Origin: Microbotryomycetes sp. JL201
Taxonomy: Eukaryota > Basidiomycota > Microbotryomycetes
DNA: 64,000 nt
NCBI GenBank assembly: GCA_033819885.1
Contig: JAQYUZ010000007.1
Span: 248,001-312,000 of the forward strand
Reading direction: 5' to 3'
Positions within the stretch are counted from its first letter, which is position 1. Every line of letters starts with the position of its first letter. Positions 22,401-34,220 of this stretch are shown piece after piece. The position numbers and the translations under genes are program-made. Under the pieces are notes generated by a model. That model ran no database searches and was not told the DNA's origin. It was given only the letters and a program-made list of their open reading frames with translations.

Positions 22401-25400
22401 TTCTCAGGTCTGCCATTCAAGAGGAAGACAAGTATCAAGTCGGCGCTACCAAGATATTTTTCAGAGCCGGTTTGCTCGCTCAGTTTGAGCAGTTGCGCAC
22501 GAATAAACTGAATTCGTCTGCAACGCTTATCCAGCGAAATGTGCGCAAATACCTCGCCGTCAAAAGCTATCAGACTTTGCGTCGCGCCGTCATTGGCGTA
22601 CAAACGGCTTGGCGAGCCACATTGGCCCGCCGAAAAGCGGAAGAGGAACGACGGACGAGAGCGGCAATCCTGATCCAGAGGAACGCGAGAGCGTTTGTCG
22701 AGAGGACGAAATATTTGCGCGTCAGGCACAGCATCCTGGGCGTGCAGGCGCTTGCTCGCGGCGTCTTGGTTCGACAAAAGTTCCAGCGGGACAGGACAGA
22801 AGCCGCCGCTGTCAGGTTGCAGGCATTGCTCCGGGGATGGTGAGCTCTGCCTAATCTAGCTGATCTGCTGATTAGCTGGTGACACTGACTCGACTCGAAC
22901 ACAGGCTCGTTCGACAAAGCTGCGCCGTCGACCGCAAACGCGTCGTCTTGCTGCAATCTTGCATTCGTCGTCGTCAAGCCAAGAATCAACTCAAATTGCT
23001 TCGTGCCGAAGCTCGATCAGCTTCTCATCTCAAAGAAGTGTCCTACAAGCTCGAGAACAAGGTTGTCGAATTGACCCAGTCTTTGCAAAAACGCACGGCA
23101 GACAACCGAGAACTTGAAGTCAAAATCAAATCGCTCGAAAATCAAATTACTTCCTGGACATCGCGGTTGGATGAGAGCGAAACCAGGTCTCGGGAGTTGC
23201 AAGCCGTCGTCGACAAGCCGACAGTCCCCAAGCCAGAGTTTGACGCGCTCGACGAACAGAAGCGACAACTTGACGTCAGGTTGGCCGAGTGCATGAAATT
23301 GATTGCACAAAAGGACGCCGAGATGGCAAAGTTGCGCCAAGAACATGACAGATTGCAGAAAGAGATGGAGCAAAAGCTGTCTACGCTCAAGCAGAGTTTG
23401 GAAGCCGCGTCAGACGACAGTGCGACGGTCGCTTCGTTGAGAAGCGAGATCGCGTCTTTGAGGGAACAATTGACGCGACAGGTTGCGGTCGCCAATCAAG
23501 CCAAGACTGCTCGACCGGAAGGGGCGCAATTCACGATGGCGACAGGTCAGAGGCCACAGGAGAACGGCAACGGCGTGGCGGCGGCAGTTGCTGGAGCGGC
23601 CGTTGGCGCCACGGCAGGGGCTGCTGCTGCTGCGGGACTGATGGGTCCTAGCAAGCGTCGTCAACGAAGACACAGCGACACAACGGGCGAGCACGTTTCG
23701 CCCGTAACCGAGCAAGGTCGTTGGGACAACCCGCGCGCCGTTTCGGTCGCATTCCCTCAGGACAACGGTATCAAGCGTGTTGGCGCGACGAAAGGTTACT
23801 TGCCCGACGTATATGATGATCCGGTTGAGGAGCTGATGCGCTTGCTCGAGGAGGAAGAGCCATTGGACGAAGACGTGCTCGGAGGCATCATCCGACACCT
23901 CAAAATTCCTCCGGCAAACATGCAGAATGCGGCGTTGCCAAAGGAGATTTTGTTCCCGGCGCACTTGATTTCACTCGTCACGAACGAGATGTGGAAGTAC
24001 GGCATGATGCGCGAGAGCGAGAGATTCCTGGCAAATGTCATGCGCACGATTCAAGAGCACGTCATGGTGAGTCAAGCAAGGACAGCGCAGTCAAGGCCTT
24101 GGTTTGCTGATGCAGCCACGAGCAGAGTTTCCAAGGAGACGATGTCGTTACGCCCGGCATTTTTTGGTTGTCGAACGTGCACGAAGTCTTGTCGTTCGTG
24201 TGTATCGCCGAAAGCGATATTCTACAGGGCATCGGTCCCGGGGACGATGGTGTCGGTCGCGAATATGATTGGGATGACTATGAGCGCCTCGTGACGATTG
24301 TCAAGCACGACCTCGATTCGCTCGAGTACAACATCTATCATACTTGGATGCAAGAGACGAAGAAGAGGTTGCACAAGATGGTTATTCCCGCTTTGGTCGA
24401 GTCTCAGTCGTTGCCAGGGTTCGTTACTTCGGATGGCGGTGGACGACTGTTCAACAGGCTCGTCGGCGGTGCTCAAACGCCCGCCTACAGCATGGACGAC
24501 ATTTTGAATCTGCTCAATAAGGTGTGGAAGAGCTTGAAGGCGTACTATGTCGAACATTCTGTCGTGCAGCAAGCCATCACAGAGTTGCTCAAGCTCATCG
24601 GCGTGTCGAGCTTTAACGATCTGTTGATGAGGCGCAACTTTAGCTCGTGGAAGCGCGCGATGCAAATCCAATAGTGAGTCGGGCTGGATCGTCTGTGCGC
24701 CAAAGACGTTAATGCGGCTGACGCTGGAAACCATTTCTCAGCAACATTACCCGACTTGAGGAGTGGTGCAAATCCCACGACATGCCCGAGGGAACGTTAC
24801 AGCTCGAGCATCTAATGCAGGCGACAAAGCTTCTGCAACTCAAGAAAGCGTCGCTCGCCGACATTGAAATCATTTACGACGTCTGCTGGATGTTGACGCC
24901 GACACAGATCCAGAGTGAGCCAGATGTTTTGCCGGAACCCGATGCGGAGATGCTGATCATTCTGCGCTTCTGCCTTGCAGAATTGATCGCAAACTGTGAG
25001 ATCAGACGCAGAATCGCAGTGCTCTTGACGGTTCGCTGACTTTGCTTCTCCCTGCTGTTGGAACAGACTATGTCGCGGACTATGAGGTCAGCCTGACTCG
25101 CAAATGATTCATGGGCGCAGAGTGACAATGCTGACGACTTTGTTCTTCTCAGAATCCAATCTCACCCGAAATCTTGCGTGCAGTCAATTCTCGTGTTGTC
25201 GCCGGCGACCGCAATGATCACCTGCTACTGCCACCTGAAGTTGAGGAAGCTGGTCCCTACGAAGTTCCTTTGCCACGCGAGATTACTGGCATCGAGGTGA
25301 GTATGATCTGCAATCGTTCGATTCCCGAACGAGCTGACGAATGGCGGTTTTACAGACTTACATTCCTGCCTGGTTGGCCGCACCCCACATCCGAACTATT

Positions 25401-25427
25401 GTATCTGTTGTCTCGAGCTCGCAGTGA
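19480..25427 (+). CDS. Class V myosin heavy chain (MYO2-type)
   Basis: Actin-based cargo motor for polarised transport of vesicles and organelles. The ATG at 19480 ([15 protein letters not shown]) opens the N-terminal SH3-like region (DLGWISGQV). The motor domain follows: [13 protein letters not shown]; a P-loop split by an intron (IIVSGE|SGAGKT); [52 protein letters not shown]; and [12 protein letters not shown] motifs follow in a row ([48 protein letters not shown] and more). A coiled coil comes next ([17 protein letters not shown]), then a globular tail with a DIL-type domain from about 23960. The end is [20 protein letters not shown], as usual in fungal class V myosins. About a dozen introns are present. 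All core motor motifs are intact. Confidence 0.93.
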
Positions 25428-25690
25428 GAGTAGATTTGCATGCGTAAGCGAAGAGTCACGCGGCAGTATTCGTTGGTACCAGAAGCATATTGGCAGAGGC
25501 TATTTTGTTATGTCCTTTTTTTTTTGCTTAGGAGAGTTTTCGATATTCTTTATGACAAGTCACGTTCTAGATGTTCTCGGCATGATATTGTGTGCAAGAC
25601 ACGGGTGCGGTGGTCCGCCTTTGCCTCGGTTTCATGTGGTAATATCGAGGCGCTCAGGCCTCTTGACGTTCTTTGCGCCCGTGCCGTACC

Positions 25691-27236
25691 ATGCCTGCCG
25701 TTGCTGCCCAGCGTCACAGCACACCGGGCGCAGTCAATGACAACAATGATGGCCTTCGCGACATGCGTGCAACAGCCGTCGTCGAGTTCGAGTCTGAAGA
25801 CGCGCGCATCAAAGCCGTCCGACATCTGTTCATACAAAGCATACTCAACAGGAAACTCGCATCAGAGAAGCTTGCAACGGCCATTTATGACAGATGTTGT
25901 GAAATATGTGGACGTGAGTCGTCTATTAGAGAATCAGATAATGATGCGCAACGCGACGCGACGCGCGTCGACCCCTGCTCTATCCTACGCAGACCGTTCC
26001 TCAAAATGCGGTTCAGACTAACTCATTGATCTTGATTGCTCAGTTGAAGGCGCAGACAACTTTGCGACGTTCCTTGCAGACTTGAACGATAGGCTCTCGC
26101 CGCTGATGCTCGAAATCAAGCGAGCTCGGGATCAAGAGACAGGCGCGCCTCAAATCGTACTTGTCCGTTGAAAATCCCATCTCTGCGCTTGGCACTTCCC
26201 CGCTGACGGCGTTCCGGGACAGACAAATTCACAGGCCGACTCGGTGGCAAAGCTCGCGACAGAGTTTACGGCGGCAGAAATCGCTTTCTTCAGGTCGATC
26301 GTGAGCCAACTTTTTCAAAGTAGACAGCGTTCCGCTTGAAGTGCTGACGAACGAGTCCCGAGCGGCCGTCAGGTTGAAGCGATAGTACGTGCTCGCAAAT
26401 TGGCCTACGCCATCTTGTTCCAAGACGCCATCAAGCTGTACAAAGGTTCAAGTCGTCAAGCAGCTCAAAATACGCTTAGAGCGCTGGTAGCCAGGGGTCA
26501 GCCGACCCTCTCGTTCAAAGAAGGGGACTGTAGCTTGGCCTGACACCAAGGAAAATTACAGGCTGGCTGAGGTTGTTACCGTCAGGCTACGTCATTTTGT
26601 CCACCCGATCGTTATCAGAATTGTCGACATACATCAGGCAACAGTTTGATCAAGAGGATGACGAAGAAGAAGACGCTGAAGACTCGGAAAGGTACAAGGC
26701 GATCGTGCAATGCCATGCTTGTTTTGACCCAGTCACGATCGTAAGCACGGGCGATATCCACACTGCTGAATGGATTGCTGAATAAAGCTTGTGCTGCCTG
26801 TTGATTCAGGGATACATTTGCCCGAACCCGCAGTGCGATGTCAGGTTGCACAAGTTTTGCATCGCTCAAAAACTTGGCCAAAGCGGACGATGTCCTGCCA
26901 GTATTGGCGACCCAGAAGGATGCTCGCAGTCAGTCAAGCTCCTTGAAAGTTTTTGACGTTTGCCAACGATGCTGACTTTGACGCGTCATTGTTCTGGTTA
27001 GACAATGGCATCGCAAGGACGATGGAACGTTTCGAGGTGACCCAGTCGGCGTTGAGGCCCTCGGCGTCGAGCTTGACGACACTCAGGTAGACGAACTCGA
27101 TTCCAATGAGGATCAGCAATCGCAAGTTCAGGCGACTCCAGCCCGTTCGAATGGTACAAGAGCAGCAAGGCGCGGTGGCAGGCGCAACATTGTCCAAGAT
27201 GACGAGGACCAAGATGAGGATATGGATGACGAATGA
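25691..27236 (+). CDS. NSE1: SMC5/6 complex subunit NSE1 (RING-type E3 ligase)
   Basis: NSE1 pairs with NSE3 in the SMC5/6 complex and carries a variant RING finger. The ATG at 25691 opens MPAVAAQRHSTPG. The N-terminal winged-helix part includes RHLFIQSILNRKLAS, IYDRCCEICG and ADNFATFLADLNDRLSPL. The middle holds ARKLAYAILFQDAIKLY and WLRLLPSGYVILSTRSLSE. The C-terminal variant RING reads CHACFDPVTI|GYICPNPQCDVRLHKFC...GRCPASIGDPEGC, with Cys/His spacing like the NSE1 RING; an intron lies inside it (near 26741-26811). The acidic tail ends EDQDEDMDDE. Multiple small introns are needed. The gene is convergent with the thioredoxin-PITH gene (118 bp apart). Confidence 0.8.
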
Positions 27237-27353
27237 GGCTTGCGTGTTCTGCGTCTCTTGCTGAGCTCTATGCTTTTCAGTTGTAATCGTGCTTGTTGTA
27301 GAAAAGGATTGGTTAATGAGATTGCATGAAGATGTCATGACAGCTGTTATGCT

Positions 27354-28712
27354 CTACTCGTCATCCTCCTGCTTCCTCAGTGCACTCATGTCTGTACCTT
27401 GGTTGGCGAGGCCAATCAAATCAATGCTGTCGATCCTCGTTGTGTCTTCCTCTTGCTGATTGTCGGCGACAAAGATCTAGATTCTCGTCCGGAATCAGCC
27501 CAAGTCGCGCTCAATTTGTTTCGTCAAGTTGACTGTGCTCACCGACAAGGTGTTGACATTCTGAAATCTCACAAAGCGCAACTGGACGGCCTCTTTGCCT
27601 TTTGCCTGCTCTTCTGTCAAGACGACCTCTTGCGCGGGTTCCAACGACTCTGCGTCGTCGAAAGAGATGGGGTTCGCTCCGGCGTTGACGAAAATTCGGA
27701 CAGTCTTTGGCGCCTGAGACAATTTTGATTCAACAGTTTTGAACCGGATGGCTCGCAGTTTGATCGATTGCTGGGTCTGACGTCGGTTCAAAGGTTCAGT
27801 ACAAATTGATTCTTGACATCTTGCAGGTCGTATAACGCACTGGAATGTGCATCAAAAGTTGCTCATCTGCGTCACTTTCGAGCCACTTGTCGCCACCGCC
27901 TTTGAGCAGGTCACGAATCGTCTGTGACGGGTCGGACGCGAATCAGCATGAATCTTGTCGTAGTCTGCCAACGGTCTGCGCACGTGCGATGCATTCTCGT
28001 TCAGGCACTGTACGGCAGACTGGTCGATCGAGCCGTTCAACGAAGTCTGCAGATTGAGAGCGGAAATGTCAGCGCACAATGTGATTCTCAGAGTCTAGCG
28101 AAAGACTCACGGTGCCTTCGAGACCCTTTTCGGCCGTTGCAGCGGACGTGCCGGCGCCCTTAGTGCCTGCTGCAAGAGCGTGCTGTCGACATAGGTTCTC
28201 GAGTGCGGTGGGATCAGCGCCTTTCACCTGTAGTCGTGTCGGATCAGTTCTGATATTGCACATGTGTCCATTGTCGGATGTTTCGCCTACTTCTGCGAGC
28301 TTTTGCATGCCTCTAAGCATAACGAATGTTGGCATGGCCGTCACCGAGAACGTAGCCGCCACGTCACGAGCCTGGTCGACGTCGACCTTGGCAAACTGAA
28401 TGCGACCTTGGTAGGTGTTGGCCAGCTGTCGAGAGTGCGGCAATAAGGAGAGCGGGTGGCATGGTCAGCGGCGGGCCGGCGTTGATTCAACTCGGTGCTG
28501 CTAGTGGCACTCACGCGCTGGAACACGGGTGCGATGGCCTTGCATGGTCCGCACCATCTGTGAGTTCGCGCCAAGAGCGAATGTCAGCGTGTGTGAATGT
28601 CTGCTGATACCGCTACTTGCGTTGCGTGAAAGTCGATCAACGTCACTGCAGTCGCACTGACCGTCAATCGTTCAAGCTCGGTCATGCTACCGACAATAGT
28701 GATGTTGGACAT
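27354..28712 (-). CDS. Thioredoxin-PITH domain protein (TXNL1-like)
   Basis: N-terminal thioredoxin domain plus C-terminal PITH domain, the arrangement of TXNL1, a redox protein associated with the proteasome. From ATG 28712 the protein reads MSNITIVGSMTELERL, then FHAT|WCGPCKAIAPVFQR with the active-site WCGPC. Next are FAKVDVDQARDVAATFSV and the cis-proline segment AMPTFVMLRG. The PITH domain contains HVRRPLADYD, KWLESDADEQLLIHIPF, IKLRAIRFKT, PKTVRIFVNAG and LRFVRFQNVNTLSVFV. The intron inside FHAT|WCGPC (28558-28620) needs a GC donor (GCAAGT). The C-terminus is RKQEDDE. About six introns are modelled. The gene is divergent from KAR5 over 159 bp. Confidence 0.85.
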
Positions 28713-28871
28713 GACGGACGGGAGGATGTCAAGAGGAAAATGCGCGGTGAGATCCGATGCGAAGCGTTTTGCGCTCAGGCCTCGCTCGCTCGCCTGGCCC
28801 ATGCGCTGATTCTCAGGCCCGTGTTCGTATTGTCCCTCGGCAAAGTGTCAGGAGATCTCAAAGTACATCCA

Positions 28872-31233
28872 ATGACGCTGCTTGGCCGCTGGCTCTGCAT
28901 AATCAGCCTCTGGGCGTTCACGGTGAGCGGATGGATCCTCTCGAACGGCGGCATCGGAGTAGACGATGCCAGACAGCAAGAGCAGCACGACGTCAGCGAG
29001 ACTGCCAGTGAGCTATGTCTCCACGACAAGAAACCTGTCGGCTGCTGACCTCGGCTTCGAGCTCAGGCCTGCTCGAGCAACTTGAACGTCAAGTGGCGCA
29101 CAAACTCGGCGAGACACTCATCACACATGGCCAATGCCGCAAGCACATCTGACACGTGATCTTTTCGGTAGCCTCCATCAAGTCGGATCAAGTAGACTCT
29201 CCGCCTTCGTGCTTCCTTTTGTCGCTCTCCAACCTGCCGGCCACAGCCGCATGCTCCGAACTCGCTCAGTCCGACTCGAAGCGCATTCAAGTGGCAGCAA
29301 ACATGGCAGTCTGTGAAATCAAGACTACCGGGATCGACCACGACTCCCAAGTTCCGAAAGAATGTTCAGATTGGCAAAAAGGTCGAGGGACGGTGGCACG
29401 ATGCGTCGAGTCAGTCGTCTCAGGCGATTCTGCAGTCGAGTAGCTCAAACTCGATATGTTTTCTGGGTGAGAGCAGGGCGTTGTCCCGCTCGCCTCAATA
29501 CTGGAGCTCGTACTCGGGTTATCTACGTCAAGTTGGTAAGAGAACACTCGCGCTAGCTTCTGCACCCAACCAGCAGCTGACAGGCGATACACTTTCGATT
29601 CAGTCACGATCTGCTCTTCTTTCAGGCAGTGGGCCGACGTCCGTGAGGTGCAGCGTTCTGCTGTTTCAAGGCCGAAATTGAAGTTTCCTCCGGCAGAGTC
29701 CGCGAAGCAAGAGCACGCCGACTCCGCCAGGGCCATGAAGGCGTTTCTCGATAAGCTAAGCCGATTTGAGACGCAGCGAGCTTGGCACGTCCGCCAAAGT
29801 CAAGAATCTGTGAAGAGCACACTCGATGTAAGTTCGGCCAAGAACACCTGAAGGCGGGCTGTTGTTGAAGGCGCTTCCCGGTGCCAGGCCATGGTTGAAT
29901 TGCAGCACGCACTCACCGCGACAACGGACGCTCTAAGGTATCAGAGCTCGGTTTCAGACGCTGCATTCTCTGAGCTCTACGAACGGCTGGTCACCACCGT
30001 GAATAACCTTGAGCATTCAGCGAACCGCTTCGAAGGTCAGCTCAACCAACAGCAGCATGCCTACACTAGCGGCTTCGAGCAGGTCTTGGGAACATTCAAG
30101 GACTCTTTGCTCGACATCAGTCAGAACGTGTGTTGAAAGGCAAGTATCTGCCGCCGGAAACGTTGACACGATTCGTTGGACAGCACGAATTGTCATTGCA
30201 AAGGCAATCGAGCGATTTGGCATCGTCCATTCAAGAGTTGCTATCCGAGCTGCATCAAAGGACCGAAGCTTTGACGACCAGCTTGGTTTGTTCACATGGC
30301 AGCAAGATCTCGCTCCCAGACTTACGAGGTCTCCTGTATAGGCGACCCTGTGGAAGCAATCGATCAACGGGGCGAATGCAGTCGAAATGACAGCGCTGGT
30401 GGGCCGCAGCGAGTTCTGTGGAACTCCTTTACATGCCGGATGACTCACACAAGCGTTCACGCTAGGCATTGACAGCAATCACCGACGACGCCCATACAGT
30501 CCAGCATGCACTTCTCTCATCAAAATTGTTCGCTCGAGAGATGCAAGATCAACAGCTTCGGTATTCTACCGAGCACTTGCAGCAACTATCACAGCTCTCA
30601 AATGTGCTCAACAACTTGACGGACAAGGCAAAGCTTTTGCAGGAAGGGCAGAATTCGAGCCAAGGATTGCTGCAGATACTCAGTCTGCTGGATGCTGTCT
30701 GGGTGCTGTCATCAATGGCCCGTGAGTCGGGTTGCAGAAGAATCAGCGCTGTTTCATGAACTCGCTCACCGCTGTCTTTTAGCGTGCTTTCGACACGCGA
30801 GCGCGATTTCCAGCTATCTCACTAATGTTTTTTCCGCCTGGAGAATGCTTGGGCCAATCGCAGTACGCGTCCAAGGGTCAAGCCCTTGAGTTCTGCGAGA
30901 GCTAACCGGCACTTTACAGCGCCCAGCGATGGCATGCATATCAGCCCTGTCTGCCCTGCTCACCGCATTAAGTTTCGTCTTCCTACCTGTGTTGCGGTTC
31001 AGGTATGTGGTCTCAGAGCGGAGCGGTGGTTTGCTCACATTCTCGCCCTGCTGCCCAGGTTCGCTTCTAAGAAACGGAAGGCTGCCTCGTCATCCCAGTC
31101 GCCATCTGCACCGTTGTACAGGAATGCATTGTCTTCAACTGCTTACGCGCTTACGAATCCACCCGCATCGCTGACAGCTGGCATTGGATCATCCGCCAGA
31201 CCTCGTCGGTCGCAGCCATCCCCCAAAGCGTGA
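28872..31233 (+). CDS. KAR5: Nuclear fusion protein KAR5/Tht1-like
   Basis: KAR5 is an ER/nuclear-envelope membrane protein needed for nuclear fusion after mating. The ATG at 28872 opens a signal peptide (MTLLGRWLCIISLWAFTVSG). A cysteine-containing domain follows: SPPSCFLLSLSNLPATAAC, then AANMAVCEIKTTGI and the family hallmark SPQYWSSYSGYLRQV. A long helical, coiled-coil-prone region comes next (ALTATTDALRYQSSVSDAAFSELYERL, ...NVLNNLTDKAKLLQEGQ). Two or three C-terminal hydrophobic segments follow, including ISALSALLTALSFVFLPVL. The end is a basic tail (FASKKRKAASSSQ...PRRSQPSPKA). At least eight introns are required. The Cys/CE/YWSSYSGYLRQV pattern is what identifies the family. Confidence 0.8.
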
Positions 31234-31507
31234 TCTCCACATCAACGGAGAGTGCATCGCCGCATTCCAATCATCCCCTCACTCTTGTCTTGCTTGTTGT
31301 ACCTTTGATGCAGCTCTCTTTTGCACGTGAAACACACGACCTTGCTTTGCTTGATTATGCAAGGGTTCGATCAGAGTCGATCTTGAATGAGCTATCAACT
31401 TGGGTGCGGTTGCCGACTATTGTCTTGCTTTTATGCTAAAGACGTGATGTCATGGAACTGGTTGTTGAACGAGCCTGCTTTGCGCCATTGCTCACCGCCC
31501 TCGGGCC

Positions 31508-32758
31508 ATGTCTCACTGGTGGCAGTCACCCGAAGCGCGATCATGGTGTGTCAAACTTCGCGTGCCGACACTCGTGCTCGATTACAACATCCCGCTGGCG
31601 ATCGCCGGCTGCGCGTTCTTCTGGTTCGTCCAGCTCGCGTCACACTACGCGTCGAGGAGGTTGTTCCCGAAACATTTTCAATCATTTTCTCGCAAGACTC
31701 GACTGGATTGGGACTTGCATTGCGTAAGACGCTTGCTGTTGAACGGGCTCTGTGCAGCCGGCCCCTCGCGCGCTCGAGACCCTCCATTAGTACTAAAGAG
31801 CTAAGACTGACACATGACGCGTTTCAACAGACCGGGTGGATGCATGCTCTCATATCTGCACCACTTGCCCTGTACATGATCTTGCATCCCTCTCCATCGC
31901 TCGTCAAAGATCCAATCTTCAATTATGCTACGTTTGAGGCGAGCGTGTTTGCGTTTTCGGGGGGCTACTTTGTTTACGACTTGATGATTTCTTTGGCTCT
32001 CGTAAAGAGTCAGGGATTCGCATTCGTTGTTCATGCCGCCGCTTGCTGCTTCATCTTTTTCAAGGTGAAAATTACGCAGACATGCCTGCCCCCAGGCGTG
32101 TAGCTGACGCTTGCAAGACTTCAGGCATTCACTCCATTCCTGATGGGAATTGGAAGCATGTTCCTCATCGTCAGTCGCGTATCGACTTTGGGCATCTTTA
32201 TTCGCTGCTGACGGGTCCTATTTTTCAAAGTGGGAAGCTTCGACAGTGTCAGCTTTCGTCAGCTTCCTGCGGCAGCAAAAAGTCAACTGAATCAACTGCT
32301 TGGACAGATTCCTGCATCCTCACTGGTTTCTCGACAAACTCAATATGACCGGGTCCATCATCCAACTCGTAAACGGCGTCTTTCTGCTGCTCTCGCAAGC
32401 CAACTTCTTCTCTTTTCGTCATGCATCATTTGACCAAGTTTGCTCGATCCAGCTTTCTCGGTGCACGGCTGTGCTATGGAGGATATATGACGTACAAACT
32501 GTGGAACTTGCTTGACGACGATCGCATCTCGCCCAGCATGCGATGGGGTTTCAGGTTGGCCAACCTCGCTCTCAATGGCGAGTGCTTTACCCCTGTACTT
32601 GACCAATGAGCCCGCTGACCGAGAATGCTACGGCAGTGCTGAATTGGTCTTGGTTCAGATTAATGATCATTTCAGTTCAAGGCAGATTGAAGACGAGACA
32701 AAAGGGCGAAGCGGGTAACGGAACTGCTGGAACGAAAGATGACAAGAAGCAGCAGTAG
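31508..32758 (+). CDS. TLC-domain membrane protein (TLCD4/TMEM56-like), copy 1
   Basis: Multi-pass membrane protein with a TLC (TRAM-LAG1-CLN8) domain; members are linked to membrane lipid composition or ceramide-type functions. The ATG at 31508 opens MSHWWQSPEARSW. Helices include YNIPLAIAGCAFFWFVQLA, VFAFSGGYFVYDLMISLAL and GFAFVVHAAACCFIFF. TLC hallmarks are DWDLHC before the domain, FTPFLMGIGSMFLI, and WEASTV|FLHPHWFLDKLNMTG. The C-terminal tail is hydrophilic and ends KKQQ, a dilysine (KKxx) ER-retrieval form. About five introns are modelled. A related gene lies at 61980-63243, and both share an intron at the same codon and phase (ST(V/I)|FL). Confidence 0.7.
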
Positions 32759-32803
32759 ATACCTAGCGAAGGTCATGAAGGTCTTGCTGTTCAGGAGTTG
32801 TTG

Positions 32804-33969
32804 TCAAGTAATCGTCGGCAAAGGCTTTGTCACCTCTGGTGACTGTGTGACGGAGTTCGATTCGACAAACTTGACTTTCGACAGACCTCGTCTGATGGCA
32901 TGTTGACGCATCTTTGTCTCGTCAAATACGAGGTCGGGTAATAGGCTTGGCACGAGCTTTAGAAAGTCCTTTACGAAAACGCGAGCACTACCTTGTTCAG
33001 GCGTGCTTTGCTCTCGAAAGGATGTCGTTAGAGGCGAAGGAAGAAGGATCGAGTCCAGAACCGACTTTTGTGGCATGTCTGTGACTCTGGTACACCAATC
33101 AAGCGTTCGAGAACATTCAAAATCGCTTCCGTCTAGTGTGACATCGTCATCGCTCAACGTTTTCGCCGGTCGAAAGCTGTCGGTGTTGAGATTTTGAAAT
33201 TCTTGCTCAGATTTCGAGAGGGACGAGGCCATTGAATCTGACGAGCCTTGTAAGTGCGCCTTTTCACAAGCCAGACGGTCACAGCCGAAGGTCGGCGGCG
33301 TGGCAGGAATTTTGCTCGAATCTCGGCAATCTTTTGTAGGGCCAAATGTCTCCTCCAGTTCGGGCAAGGAGTGAGCGAGCGTTCCCGGATACGAATCAGA
33401 CGGCCGCAAACTTGAGCCTGAATGATCGAGGCGACGACGTTCCGGGGGTAGTAGCAAGCGAGCGACTTCTGTCGCGGCGCTTGATGATGTTTGACTCGAA
33501 CAAGAGTCATCACACGACAGGCTCCTTATTCCAGACGGTGATTGATCGAGTTCGTTTGGATCCAACAAGCTCGCTCGTGCATAAACAGTGAGCTTTTCAT
33601 GTTTCTGAGCGCGGCCCATGACGCTGTTGATGACGAATGAGCTTTGGTCGAGCAGGGCCATTTGGCGGATGCATTCCTCAATGTACGAGTTGTCGAGAAC
33701 GGTGGCACGAAGCTCAAGAAGCCTGTAGTCTGAGCCTGAATCAGCGACATTGGACACCAAAAAGAAGCATCTAAGGAAGTGTCCAACCTCGGCAGTAAAG
33801 GGTCATTGACAGTGCTCGTGCTGAAAAAGTGTGTAACCTGCTCGCCACGTTCGACTCGCTCGCGCGTGGCACAAAGGCCGCCAAAGTGACACCACACCGC
33901 TTTCGCCGATGGAGGACATGGTGCCGAAAAGAACGCCGTCAGGCCCCAGAACAACTGTGGGTGAGCCAT
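32804..33969 (-). CDS. BRCT-domain protein, otherwise unrecognised
   Basis: From ATG 33969 the protein starts with one BRCT-like domain: LFWGLTAFFSAPCPP, then HFGGLCATRERVERGEQVTHFF, then LDNSYIEECIRQMALLDQSSFVI. The GG turn and the aromatic-free C-terminal helix are visible. One intron ending CTACAG joins the halves; the donor is either GTTGGA or GTGTCC. The remainder, about 280 residues, is serine-rich and acidic without a recognised domain, ending with a helical segment (FVKDFLKLVPSLLPDLVFDE). An N-terminal BRCT followed by low complexity recalls telomere or DNA-repair adaptors (RAP1-like), but no Myb-like domain is seen. I therefore leave it as a BRCT protein. Confidence 0.5.
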
Positions 33970-34220
33970 TGTCGCTGAGAAAGAAAGTGATAATGGTGCC
34001 AACAAGTAGTCCAGTCTGTCAGTACCTTTAAATTTTTATGCTTGTTTCACGACGATATTTCATACCAGAAGCGGTTCTTGCGAGCTACATTGTCCTGCTT
34101 TGTTCTGCGCCTGAGGAGTGACTTCTCCTCCAGGGGCCTGAGCGCGCCACGCACGAGCCTCTTTGATCAGCTGTTTCGGTCTCGTTCCAACCACTTACAG
34201 CCACCGCTCAGCTCATCCTC

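Noticed and set aside
28775-29029. Minus-strand open frame of 84 codons
   Set aside because: It is antisense to the KAR5 first exon, whose signal peptide and downstream family motifs are supported.
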